Shown here one piece after another: positions 1 to 6,221 of a stretch of DNA of 9,736 nt. Position 1 is the first letter of the stretch. Each line of letters opens with the position of its first letter. This stretch comes from an uncultured Eubacteriales bacterium (lineage in GTDB: Bacteria; Bacillota; Clostridia; Oscillospirales; Oscillospiraceae): contig CAKTJM010000067.1 in NCBI GenBank assembly GCA_934567745.1, positions 1-9,736 on the forward strand, written 5' to 3'. Both the position numbers and the translations under genes were made by a program. The notes beneath the pieces are model-generated. The model worked only from the letters and a program-made list of their open reading frames with translations, was not told where the DNA came from and ran no database searches.

Positions 1-31
1 CAGTTACTCTATCCAACTGAGCTACTGCCGC
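1..31 (-). tRNA. tRNA, 5' part only (cut by window edge)
   Basis: Read on the minus strand from base 31, the sequence has a 7-base acceptor strand GCGGCAG, then TA at positions 8-9, and a D arm GCTC-AGTTGGATA-GAGT. It continues into the start of an anticodon stem (ACTG) where the window ends. This is the canonical layout of the first 30 or so tRNA bases. The anticodon lies outside the window, so the amino acid cannot be read. The D arm resembles bacterial tRNA-Arg genes, but that is only a hint. Confidence 0.9.
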
Positions 32-61
32 ATGTCGCATGCTCTCGCTGACGACTTTGTT

Positions 62-90
62 ATGTTATCACACTCCCCGCGAAAATGCAA
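62..90 (-). promoter_or_regulatory. Promoter of the tRNA, with A-rich upstream tract
   Basis: On the minus strand a -35-like TTGCAT (90-85) is followed by a 17-base spacer and a -10-like TAACAT (67-62). This would start transcription about 24 bases before the tRNA 5' end. Directly upstream of the -35, at about 96-120, the minus strand is almost pure A with a few G and T, as expected of an UP element that boosts stable-RNA promoters. The hexamers are only moderate matches; position and the A tract are the stronger support. Confidence 0.5.
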
Positions 91-171
91 GCATTATTTT
101 CCTCTTTTTTTATTTTTTTTGAAAACGCAGTCCAAGGGCCATCCGTTCGTCGGAAAAGGTCTCACAGATGA

Positions 172-252
172 GCGCCCGCAGGCGCCATGGAAGCGACTGA
201 CCGCCGAAGGCGGCTCTTGGCGAGTCCCAGTTTCGCGCCCGCAGGCGCGAAA
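172..252. repeat. Duplicated palindrome GCGCCCGCAGGCGC
   Basis: The 14-base inverted repeat GCGCCCGCAGGCGC occurs at 172-185 and again at 235-248. The second copy is extended to a perfect 9-bp stem with loop CGCA (231-252). Between them lies another small hairpin, CCGCC-GAA-GGCGG, at 202-214. The shared tip CCGCAGG recurs in the 368-400 hairpin. The pattern resembles short intergenic palindromic repeats; no coding role is apparent. Confidence 0.6.
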
Positions 253-367
253 TAGGGTCCGATCATTTTCTCCTGCGACATGCGCGTCGAAGAAAACACT
301 TCTCAGCCTGCAAGTGTATGAGTCGTCCGTCAGGACGGCGCGTGCGCGCAGCGGGCTGCATCCCCTC

Positions 368-400
368 CTGTCGGAAAACTCCGCAGGAGTTTTCCGACAG
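368..400. terminator. Perfect 15-bp hairpin, loop GCA
   Basis: Arms 368-382 and 386-400 are exactly complementary, with a 3-base loop. It is one of two tandem perfect hairpins downstream (minus strand) of the Cys-rich peptide gene, so it may end that transcript. No run of T follows on either strand. A classical Rho-independent terminator is therefore not established, and it could instead be a transcript-stabilising or repeat structure. Confidence 0.4.
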
Positions 401-403
401 TCT

Positions 404-433
404 CACGGCCCCGGGGCATCCCCCGGGGCCGTG
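404..433 (-). terminator. Perfect 13-bp GC-rich hairpin, loop CATC
   Basis: Arms 404-416 and 421-433 pair perfectly around a four-base loop. On the minus strand the hairpin begins 36 bases after the stop codon of the Cys-rich peptide gene, a usual place for a terminator. The stem is very stable, but a T tail is missing, so function as an intrinsic terminator is uncertain. Confidence 0.45.
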
Positions 434-469
434 TCGTCAGGCGCGCGCTGGTCAGACTATGGTACGTGC

Positions 470-664
470 TCAGCAGCCGCAGCCGCAGTCACAGCCGTTG
501 TTACAGCCGCAGCCGTTGTTGTTGCAGCCGCACCCGCTGTTGCAGCCACACCCGCTGCCGCCCCAGCTGCCGCCCCAGCTGCCGCCGCAGCCGCAGAAGA
601 TGATGATGAGGATCAGGATGATCCACAGGCAGCCGCTGCCACCCCAACCGTTGTTACAACACAT
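470..664 (-). CDS. Small Cys/Gly-rich membrane-type peptide (64 aa)
   Basis: This is a 64-residue protein with 15 cysteines. An N-terminal MCCNN and a Gly-rich stretch lead into one hydrophobic segment (about residues 13-24, WIILILIIIFC), followed by GGSWGGSWGG and a tail of repeated GCGCNN/GCGC units ending at the stop. The ATG at 664 was chosen over an in-frame TTG at 670 because an AGGAGG motif (679-674) is 9 bases from the ATG and only 3 from the TTG. The layout (short, one hydrophobic segment, Gly/Cys-rich) resembles small sporulation-associated proteins of the YjcZ type and the high-cysteine small proteins annotated in Clostridia. I cannot assign a family firmly. The tail could bind metal or be crosslinked in a spore layer; that is inference. 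It lies 77 bases after the zinc-ribbon gene and could be co-transcribed or use its own promoter. Confidence 0.75.
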   Translation of the reverse strand: MCCNNGWGGSGCLWIILILIIIFCGCGGSWGGSWGGSGCGCNSGCGCNNNGCGCNNGCDCGCGC

Positions 665-673
665 AGACAAGAA

Positions 674-679
674 CCTCCT
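674..679 (-). promoter_or_regulatory. Ribosome binding site deciding the peptide start
   Basis: AGGAGG on the minus strand is a perfect anti-16S match. It lies 9 bases from ATG 664 and 3 bases from TTG 670, so it favours the ATG and shows that this small frame is translated. Confidence 0.75.
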
Positions 680-683
680 ATCA

Positions 684-708
684 GAGATGGAGACCGTCTC
701 GCGATCTC
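684..708 (-). other. Hairpin in the leader of the Cys-rich peptide gene
   Basis: On the minus strand GAGAT (708-704) pairs with ATCTC (688-684). Inside this, GAGAC (700-696) and GTCTC (694-690) form an 11-base perfect palindrome with a one-base centre. The structure ends five bases before the AGGAGG. It could be an intercistronic hairpin or an operator; no T tail follows. Confidence 0.4.
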
Positions 709-713
709 AGTCC

Positions 714-740
714 ATCTTATGCGATAGGGGCCCGGATGTG
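714..740 (-). promoter_or_regulatory. Possible sigma-K-like promoter of the peptide gene
   Basis: On the minus strand GCATAAGAT (722-714) matches most of the sigma-K -10 consensus (gCATAnnnTA). An AC (739-738) stands 16 bases upstream of CATA, the spacing reported for that sigma factor's -35. A start near 707 would give a leader of about 43 bases. The -35 element is only two conserved bases and the final A of the -10 is missing, so a chance match is possible. Confidence 0.25.
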
Positions 741-741
741 C

Positions 742-1359
742 TCACTCCTGCGGCGGCCGCCCGCGGATCGTCAGCTTCGGCTTGCAGCACAGGTCCTCGA
801 TGTCCGACGCCGTCGCCGCCGGGACCCGCAGGGCCCCGCCGCACGCGGCGCAGACCAGCTCCACCGAGCTGTACCGCACCTCCATCGTCCACGACCGGCT
901 CCCGCAGGTGCAGGAGATGCCGCCGCGCTGCGCGATGTCCTTCAGCTCGCCCAGGATCTCCTCCATCACGATGTCGTTCAGGAAGGTCCCGTCCGCACCG
1001 GCCGCCGTCTCCAGCTCGTCCACGGTCTCCTCCAGGCGGCGCATCGCCGCGAAGACCGCGTCCTCCTCGCCCACGTAGCAGCAGTCCATCCCGGACCGCG
1101 CGCAGGAGAACGCCAGCGCCCGCTCGTTCAGGAACGCCGCCGTCGAGCAGGTCACCGTGTGCGTGTCCTCGCAGAAGATGCACGGCACCTTCAGCTGCAC
1201 CCGGTCCCCGACGAACGACACCTCGATCGCCGAGCCGCCGCACGGGCAGCTCAGACGGCTGTCCGCCGCCGCGAGCGCGAACACCGTCCGCTCCAGGATC
1301 ACCGGCTGCCGACAGGCCGGGCAGATCCAGCCAATCGACCGTTTCGCGTCTGTCACCAT
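742..1359 (-). CDS. Multi-zinc-ribbon protein of unknown function (205 aa)
   Basis: The protein has 16 cysteines arranged mostly as pairs: CPAC at 13-16, CPC at 38-40, CIFC at 60-63, CTC at 150-152 and CAAC at 170-173, plus C71, C86, C93-94 and a C191-C192 doublet. N-terminal CxxC...CxC and C-terminal CxC...CxxC look like two zinc ribbons in mirror order, with a third site in the middle (C60/C63 with H67 or C71). Residues 98-144 are acidic and likely helical. There is no signal peptide or membrane segment, so it should be cytoplasmic. Start: ATG 1359 is preceded by GGAAGG about 8 bases away. In-frame upstream codons would run through the divergent phosphoesterase promoter and gene. I do not recognise the family. 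Binding of nucleic acid or a protein partner is a guess from the ribbons alone. Confidence 0.8.
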   Translation of the reverse strand: MVTDAKRSIGWICPACRQPVILERTVFALAAADSRLSCPCGGSAIEVSFVGDRVQLKVPCIFCEDTHTVTCSTAAFLNERALAFSCARSGMDCCYVGEEDAVFAAMRRLEETVDELETAAGADGTFLNDIVMEEILGELKDIAQRGGISCTCGSRSWTMEVRYSSVELVCAACGGALRVPAATASDIEDLCCKPKLTIRGRPPQE

Positions 1360-1389
1360 GAGATATCCCTTCCTTTCCCAATGTCCTTC

Positions 1390-1418
1390 TTGCCAGCAGC
1401 GGTCCGGGCCGCTATACT
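1390..1418 (+). promoter_or_regulatory. Promoter of yfcE with a palindrome in the spacer
   Basis: TTGCCA (1390-1395), a 17-base spacer and TATACT (1413-1418) make a near-consensus sigma-A promoter. It leaves a leader of roughly 16 bases before ATG 1441, with GAGGTG (1428-1433) as ribosome binding site. The spacer contains the near-perfect inverted repeat GCGGTCCGGGCCGC (1399-1412; one T-G pair), which could be a repressor site. Confidence 0.75.
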
Positions 1419-1440
1419 GGTCCCTATGAGGTGATGCACC

Positions 1441-1998
1441 ATGAGAAGACTCATCGCGTCCGACCTGCATGGGTCGGTCGTCTATACCGAACAGCTCGTC
1501 GCCCTCTACCGCGCGTCCGGGGCCGGTCAGCTCGTCCTGCTGGGCGACCTGTTCTTCTCCGGCTCCTACGACCCGCGTTACGGCTACGACCCGGAGGGCG
1601 TGGCGGAGCTGCTGGCCCCGCTGGCCGGGTCCCTCGTCTGGATCGAGGGCAACTGCGACCGCGGCGCGGAGCGGCTCCTCCCCGTCCCGGCACAGCCGCG
1701 CTATGTCCAGACCGTCTGGGACGGCCACGCCGTCTTCCTCACCCACGGACACCGCTACGGGCCGTCGATGCCCCCGCCCCAGGGGACGGCGGAGCTGCTG
1801 CTGTCCGGGCACACCCATGTGCCCGCCTTCGGCCGGGTGGGCGACCTGATCTGCGCCTGCCCCGGCTCGGTGTCGCTCCCCCGCGGCGGCTCGGCGCGCG
1901 GTGTCCTCCTCTATGAGGACGGCCTGCTGCGCTGGCTCGGCCTGGACGGACAGGAGCTGCGCCGCGAGCGGATCTGGCCTAGCGCGGATCCCGTGTGA
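1441..1998 (+). CDS. yfcE: YfcE-type metallophosphoesterase (185 aa)
   Basis: This is a calcineurin-like phosphodiesterase of the YfcE/MJ0936 group, a soluble two-metal enzyme. All family motifs are present and in order: SDLHGS (D8, H10), GDLFFSG (D36), GNCD (N71), THGH (H102) and SGHTHVP (H124, H126), then PGSVSLPRGG at 141-150. Length equals that of E. coli YfcE (184 aa), so the domain is complete with nothing added. E. coli YfcE hydrolyses phosphodiesters in vitro; its physiological substrate is not settled, and none can be inferred here. The gene has its own promoter (1390-1418) and ribosome binding site GAGGTG seven bases before the ATG. Its 3' end overlaps the convergent helicase gene by 20 bases, with no terminator between them. 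Confidence 0.93.
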   Translation: MRRLIASDLHGSVVYTEQLVALYRASGAGQLVLLGDLFFSGSYDPRYGYDPEGVAELLAPLAGSLVWIEGNCDRGAERLLPVPAQPRYVQTVWDGHAVFLTHGHRYGPSMPPPQGTAELLLSGHTHVPAFGRVGDLICACPGSVSLPRGGSARGVLLYEDGLLRWLGLDGQELRRERIWPSADPV

Positions 1999-4072
1999 GC
2001 TGCCCCTGCCGCAGGGCGACGGAGAGCGAGAACCGCTTCTCCTCCCCGCTGTCGAAGAGGATGGTCACGATGTCGGAGAGATGCCCGACCACCTCGCCCG
2101 GTCCGAACCGCGCGTGGCGGACCCGCGTGCCCGGGCGGAAGACCGCCGGATCCGGCCGTGGGCCGGACCTGGCCCGGCCCGGCTTCGGGGCGGGCGTGAA
2201 GGGGCGCGCCGCCGGGCGCGGCTCGTCGCCGAAGATGTCCCGCGCGAAGCGGCTCTCCAGCCCGCCCTCGCGGAAGCGGAACACCGTCAGGCGGTCCTTC
2301 GCCCGCGTCATGGCCACGTAGAACAGGCGGCGCTCCTCCTCATAGGCGGCGCGCTCCGCCGCGTCGGCCTGCCGCCCCGGCGGGCCGCAGGCGGGGAGGA
2401 TCCCGTCGAGCACGTCCATCAGGACGACCTCCTCGAACTCCAGCCCCTTGCTGGAGTGGATCGTGGAGAGCACGAGCGCGCCGTCCCCCTCGTCCGCCCG
2501 ATCCCGGCCGCCGTCCCGGACCAGGTCCCGCAGGACCGCCAGCCGCGCCATGAGCGACGCCAGGTCCGGCTCCTGGCGGCCCAGGACCTCCAGGATGTCC
2601 AGCCTGTCCGGCTCGCGGGGCGCGCCGGGGATGCTCAAAAGGCGGCGCAGGCGGCGGATCGCCCGGTCGGCCCGGTCCGTCCGCAGGGCGCTCAGCTCCT
2701 CCGCCAGGCGGCGGCAGCGCTCCTGCGTCCGCTCGGACAGGCCCGGCGTCTGCGCGAGGAGCGGGAGGATCGGCGTCCCCTGCTGAACGACCCACTGGGC
2801 GGCCCCCTTCGTGATGCCCGCGTGGAAGCGGGGGTACAGCCGCAGGAAGGCCGCGCCGTCCGCCGGGTCCCCGGCCAGGGCCAGCGCGTCCGCCACGTCC
2901 CGCACCGTCCGGTGCGTGAAGAACGTCCCCTCCAGCTGCCGGCAGCGGCAGCGCACGCCCTGTCGGTCCAGCAGATCCAGGACCGGCAGGGCGCTCTCAT
3001 TGTTGCGATAGAGCACCGCCGTCTCCCGGCGGCAGGTGCGGGCCAGCTCCGCCACGCGCTGGTACTGCTCCGCCCGGTCCTGCACCCACAGGGCGCGGAT
3101 GGGCGGACCGTCCCCACGGGCGGCGGTCATGTGCTTGTCGCGGCGGTCCTCGTTCTGCCGGATGAAGGCGTCCGCCGCCGCGACGATCGGCCGTGTGGAG
3201 CGGCGGTTCGTCTCCAGCTTCAGGACCCGCGCCCCCGGCCAGACCTTCTCGAACGACAGGAGCGCCCGCGGCCAGGCCGCGCGGAAGCCGTAGATGCTCT
3301 GGTCCTCGTCGCCGACCATGAAGAGGGCCCCGTGAGGCGCGGCCAGGAGCCGGACGATCTCGTGCTGGATCCGCGAGGTGTCCTGCGCCTCGTCCACGCA
3401 CAGCCAGCGGTACCGCTCCCGGAGCCGCGCGAGGAGGTCCGGGCAGCGCCGCAGGATGCGCAGGGCGTAGACCATCTGGTCGTCGTAGTCCATCCAGCCG
3501 CGCTCGCGCAGGGCGGCGCAGTAGCGGTCGAAGAGCGGGCCGACCGCGATGCCGTCCACGGTCTCGTCCGGGTCGTGCTCCGCGCGCCGGAGCATGTTCT
3601 TGCGGTAGGTGATCGCGGTGCGCAGGGCGCGGACCGTGTTCTCCGCGACCCAGGCCCCGCTGCCCTCCCGCGCCAGGTCCGCCACCAGGGCGGAGAGGAC
3701 GCGCTCGTCCGTGACGAGCCGGAAGGCCTCCCGTCCGCGCGTGCGCTCATAGAGCCGCAGGATGCGGGCGGACAGGCCGTTGATCGTGTGGAACGCCAGC
3801 CGCCCCGCCAGCTCCGGCCCGAGGAGGGCGGCGCAGCGGGCCGCCAGCTCCCGCGTGGCCGCCACGGTGTAGGTGACGGTCAGGATCTGCTCCGGCGGGA
3901 CGCCGCAGGCCGTGACCAGATAGCTCAGCCGGTGGAGCAGGACGGTCGTCTTCCCGCTGCCCGGCACCGCCAGCAGCAGGACCGGCCCGTCCACCGCCTG
4001 CACGGCGGCCTCCTGCTCCGGGCTGAGGTCCACGGCGCACCGCGTGCGCCACTGTGCGAAGGTCATGTCCAT
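1979..4072 (-). CDS. UvrD/PcrA-type superfamily 1 DNA helicase (697 aa)
   Basis: This is an ATP-dependent 3'-5' DNA helicase of the UvrD/Rep family. Visible motifs are: Q motif LSPEQ (16-20), Walker A AVPGSGKTT (35-43, K41), VTYTVAATREL (66-76), DEAQD (227-231), GDEDQSIYGFRAA (254-266), ETNRRST (287-293), STIHSSKGLEFEEVVL (536-551) and RRLFYVAMTRAKDRL (581-595). A basic, proline-rich linker (about 615-645) leads to a Tudor-like end, RPGTRVRHARFGPGEVV (646-662), as in PcrA, where this domain contacts RNA polymerase. It is somewhat shorter than PcrA/UvrD (about 720-740 aa). The first ATG (4072) is only a few bases from the GAGGGGG motif. A second ATG at 4066 has better spacing, so the protein may start two residues later. 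It is probably co-transcribed with the antiporter gene 6 bases upstream. A role in repair or removal of stalled complexes is inferred from the family. Confidence 0.93.
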   Translation of the reverse strand: MDMTFAQWRTRCAVDLSPEQEAAVQAVDGPVLLLAVPGSGKTTVLLHRLSYLVTACGVPPEQILTVTYTVAATRELAARCAALLGPELAGRLAFHTINGLSARILRLYERTRGREAFRLVTDERVLSALVADLAREGSGAWVAENTVRALRTAITYRKNMLRRAEHDPDETVDGIAVGPLFDRYCAALRERGWMDYDDQMVYALRILRRCPDLLARLRERYRWLCVDEAQDTSRIQHEIVRLLAAPHGALFMVGDEDQSIYGFRAAWPRALLSFEKVWPGARVLKLETNRRSTRPIVAAADAFIRQNEDRRDKHMTAARGDGPPIRALWVQDRAEQYQRVAELARTCRRETAVLYRNNESALPVLDLLDRQGVRCRCRQLEGTFFTHRTVRDVADALALAGDPADGAAFLRLYPRFHAGITKGAAQWVVQQGTPILPLLAQTPGLSERTQERCRRLAEELSALRTDRADRAIRRLRRLLSIPGAPREPDRLDILEVLGRQEPDLASLMARLAVLRDLVRDGGRDRADEGDGALVLSTIHSSKGLEFEEVVLMDVLDGILPACGPPGRQADAAERAAYEEERRLFYVAMTRAKDRLTVFRFREGGLESRFARDIFGDEPRPAARPFTPAPKPGRARSGPRPDPAVFRPGTRVRHARFGPGEVVGHLSDIVTILFDSGEEKRFSLSVALRQGQLTRDPR

Positions 4073-4078
4073 GCCCCC

Positions 4079-5401
4079 TCAGCCGATCAGCAGCCCGGCG
4101 GCCAGATAGGCCGCCGCAGCCAGGGCGAAGGGCACCAGGACCATCGGGATGACGGTGCGGGCGTAGCGCACGTTGTCGATCTGGGTCGCGGCGCAGGTGA
4201 GCGTCGCCTCCGAGCCGAAGAAGCAGATGTGCGACCCCGCCGCCGTGGCGGAGACGATCGCCGCGGCGGTGAGGACGACGTTCCCACCGATGGCCTGGGC
4301 GATCGGGACGATGACCGGGAAGGCGATGGCACAGATGCCCCAGAAGTTGCCCGCCGCCACGCCGAGCGCCGTGACGATCAGGAACGCCACCAGCGGCAGC
4401 AGCTGCGGACTGACCGCCGCCCGCGCCGCGCCGATGACGTAGTCCGGCATCCCCAGCAGGGCGTTGATGTCCCGGAGGATGAAGGCGCTGGCGACGATGA
4501 AGAGGACGCCGATCATGTCCTTGAACCCGACTAGGATCGTGTCGAGATAGGCCCCGGGGCCCATGAGCCGCTGGGGCAGATAGAGCAGTGCGCAGAACAC
4601 CAGCGCCGCGAGGGTCCCGTACAGGATCTCGCCCGTGGCGATGGTGATGGCCGTGATGAGGATGACGGGCAGGAGGAAGTTCAGCGCGTTCGGCTTCCGG
4701 CCCTCGTGCTCTTCCTCCGCCGCCTCCTGCGGCGCGGCGCAGACCGCGCGGCGCATCGGCCCGACCTTGGGCAGGACGCCCAGGGAGACCAGCAGGCCGC
4801 ACAGCAGCGCCAGCAGCGGGTAGAAGAACAGCGGCATCGTGTGCAGGAAGGTGCGCATCCCGTCCGCCTCCGCGCAGACGCCGGTGGCGACGAGCTGGCT
4901 GATCATGAAGACGCCCCAGGTCGAGGTCGGCACGATGACGCAGATGGACGAGGCCGTCGAGTTGCTCACATAGGCCAGCATCTCACGCGGGACGTGGTAG
5001 CGGTCGGTCGCGCGGCGCATGGCGCTGCCCACCGACAGGATGGACAGCCAGTCGTCCACGAAGACGATGACGCCCAGCAGCCAGGCCCCGACCAGGGTGC
5101 TGCGCGGGCCCTTGCAGACCTTGCCCGCCAGGTCCGTGAAGGCCCGGATGCCGCCGGACTTCTCGAACAGGGCGACCAGCCCGCCGAAGAAGCCGCACAC
5201 GAGCACGATCCAGATGAAGAGATGGCTGCCCAGCACGCCGTAGACCACGTCGAGCCAGGGCTTGGGGAAGCCCGCGCCGTACAGCAGGACCGCGCCCACG
5301 AGGGTCCCGGCCAGCAGCGAGACGGCGGTGCGCTTGGTGAGGGCCACCAGCACCAGCACCACCGCGATCGGCAGCAGGGACAGGATGCCGTAGTGTTCCA
5401 T
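4079..5401 (-). CDS. NhaC-family Na+/H+ antiporter-type membrane transporter (440 aa)
   Basis: This polytopic membrane protein has roughly ten to twelve hydrophobic segments. Family features are a conserved acidic membrane motif VFVDDWLSILSVGSAMR (113-129), SNSTASSICVIVPTSTWGVFM (146-166) with the VP-S-W pattern of NhaC-type carriers, and a late re-entrant-like GSHICFFGSEAT (389-400). An acidic cytoplasmic loop (QEAAEEEHEG, 225-234) separates the two halves. Length is typical. Characterised relatives exchange Na+ for H+ or carry organic acids with cation exchange (MleN-type), so substrate is open. The ATG at 5401 is preceded by GGAGTGAGAGA and a good promoter (5448-5477). The helicase gene follows after 6 bases, suggesting a two-gene transcript; a functional link between them is not obvious. 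Confidence 0.88.
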   Translation of the reverse strand: MEHYGILSLLPIAVVLVLVALTKRTAVSLLAGTLVGAVLLYGAGFPKPWLDVVYGVLGSHLFIWIVLVCGFFGGLVALFEKSGGIRAFTDLAGKVCKGPRSTLVGAWLLGVIVFVDDWLSILSVGSAMRRATDRYHVPREMLAYVSNSTASSICVIVPTSTWGVFMISQLVATGVCAEADGMRTFLHTMPLFFYPLLALLCGLLVSLGVLPKVGPMRRAVCAAPQEAAEEEHEGRKPNALNFLLPVILITAITIATGEILYGTLAALVFCALLYLPQRLMGPGAYLDTILVGFKDMIGVLFIVASAFILRDINALLGMPDYVIGAARAAVSPQLLPLVAFLIVTALGVAAGNFWGICAIAFPVIVPIAQAIGGNVVLTAAAIVSATAAGSHICFFGSEATLTCAATQIDNVRYARTVIPMVLVPFALAAAAYLAAGLLIG

Positions 5402-5447
5402 TCTCTCACTCCACTCTCGTCTGTTCTCTGTTCCTTGGTATCATCCT

Positions 5448-5477
5448 ATTGTATCGTATCCGCGCGGTCCGCGTCAA
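5448..5477 (-). promoter_or_regulatory. Promoter of the antiporter-helicase unit
   Basis: On the minus strand TTGACG (5477-5472), an 18-base spacer and TACAAT (5453-5448) form a strong sigma-A promoter. It starts 10 bases beyond the stop codon of the upstream unknown gene. The spacer carries a perfect 11-base palindrome CGCGGTCCGCG (5463-5473) touching the -35, a possible operator. Just after the -10, the minus strand reads CCAAGGAA (5438-5431), also found at the EcsC promoter. Confidence 0.8.
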
Positions 5478-5486
5478 GCACGCGCT

Positions 5487-6221
5487 TCACCGGTGCCGCC
5501 GCAGATAGGCCGCGGCCGCGCCAGCGATGGCGGCGTCCAGCTCCGGCGGGAAGGGCGGCTTCGCCCGCCGCGCCGGGCTCGTCCCCCCGGCGGTTTGCGC
5601 GAAGCGCACCTCGCCCAGCGTGAGGAGGATGCCGTTCTTCCCCAGCGCGCCCTCGACGGACGAGACGATCCGCTTCTGGGTCTCCGGGCGGCGCAGGAGG
5701 GCGAGGACCTTGTCCTCCAGCCCCTCGTTGGAGGAGAGCTTCGCCGCCAGGCCCAGGCCGCTCTGGAGCAGCCGCCCCGCCAGGTCCGCGCCCGTGCGGT
5801 GGTCCATCGCCCGGGAGACGGCCTGTCCAATGGAGCCGGAGGCGACGAGCGTCTTGTAGTCGATCGCCACGTCCTCCGCCCGCAGGCAGAGCTGCCCCTC
5901 CTCCGTGCGCCCGGCGCGGATCGCGCCGAGCCGCACATGGGTGCCGTAGGGGCTGGCCGCCAGGGCCTCCTGGAGCTTCCCCGCCCACTGGTCCTCGAAC
6001 GTCTCCGCCAGGTACAGCAGCAGCGCGTCCTTGTCCTGCCGGGGCATCCGGTCCAGCAGCTCCAGGCCGATCGGCTGGAGCTCCGGGCCGAGGTCCCGCA
6101 GCAGACGCGGCAGGACCGGCATCCCGTGCCAGTGCTCCACGGCCTCCATCAGCCGCGGGAACAGCTGGCAGAAGGTCGCCTCATAGCCCACCGACGCGAT
6201 CGTCACGACAGCTCCGATCAT
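5487..6221 (-). CDS. Uncharacterised protein coupled to EcsC-family gene (244 aa)
   Basis: I do not recognise this protein. The N-terminus (MIGAVVTIASVGYEATFC) is mildly hydrophobic. The middle (about 50-90) looks helical and acidic/basic mixed, with LLDRMPRQDKDALLLYLAETF. There is a Gly/Ser-rich stretch near 127-165, and the tail is basic and Pro/Ala-rich (ending AAAAYLRRHR). No clear catalytic motif or multi-pass membrane pattern is visible. The ATG overlaps the stop of the preceding EcsC-family gene as ATGA (6218-6221), so translation is coupled and the two proteins are probably made in similar amounts and may interact (inference). Codon and base composition match the neighbours. The antiporter promoter begins right after its stop and I see no terminator there, so read-through into the antiporter gene is possible. 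Confidence 0.75.
   Translation of the reverse strand: MIGAVVTIASVGYEATFCQLFPRLMEAVEHWHGMPVLPRLLRDLGPELQPIGLELLDRMPRQDKDALLLYLAETFEDQWAGKLQEALAASPYGTHVRLGAIRAGRTEEGQLCLRAEDVAIDYKTLVASGSIGQAVSRAMDHRTGADLAGRLLQSGLGLAAKLSSNEGLEDKVLALLRRPETQKRIVSSVEGALGKNGILLTLGEVRFAQTAGGTSPARRAKPPFPPELDAAIAGAAAAYLRRHR

Larger units (their letters stand above)
121..433. other. Gene-free region dense in palindromes
   Basis: I find no credible gene between the tRNA promoter and the end of the Cys-rich peptide gene. Open frames here lack ribosome binding sites and read through hairpin sequence. The region contains at least seven inverted repeats: 172-185, 202-214, 231-252, 296-317, 328-339, 368-400 and 404-433. There is also a longer-range 9-bp pairing between 132-140 and 212-220 (one G-T pair). 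It could be a terminator and repeat cluster or an unrecognised non-coding RNA. I saw no SRP, RNase P or tmRNA signature on either strand. Confidence 0.6.

Noticed and set aside
84..120. Plus-strand terminator (AATGC-AA-GCATT followed by T run)
   Set aside because: The stem is only 5 weak pairs and no plus-strand gene precedes it. The T run is better explained as the A-rich upstream element of the minus-strand tRNA promoter.
555..590. Tandem CAGCTGCCGCCC units as a DNA repeat or CRISPR-like array
   Set aside because: The repetition encodes the SWGGSWGG segment of the small peptide; too short and with no spacers.
32..727. Plus-strand open frames with Ala/Pro-rich or Gln/Pro-rich repeats over 318-727
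   Set aside because: They mirror the repetitive Cys/Gly codons of the minus-strand peptide gene, cross the hairpins and have no ribosome binding site.
1360..1818. Longer zinc-ribbon protein starting inside the yfcE region
   Set aside because: The extension is antisense to yfcE and its promoter. ATG 1359 has a ribosome binding site and starts at the first plausible domain.
1901..4534. Very long plus-strand open frame (877 codons) opposite the helicase and antiporter
   Set aside because: It is a high-GC shadow frame: Arg/Pro/Ala-rich, no domain, and fully antisense to two genes with clear family motifs.
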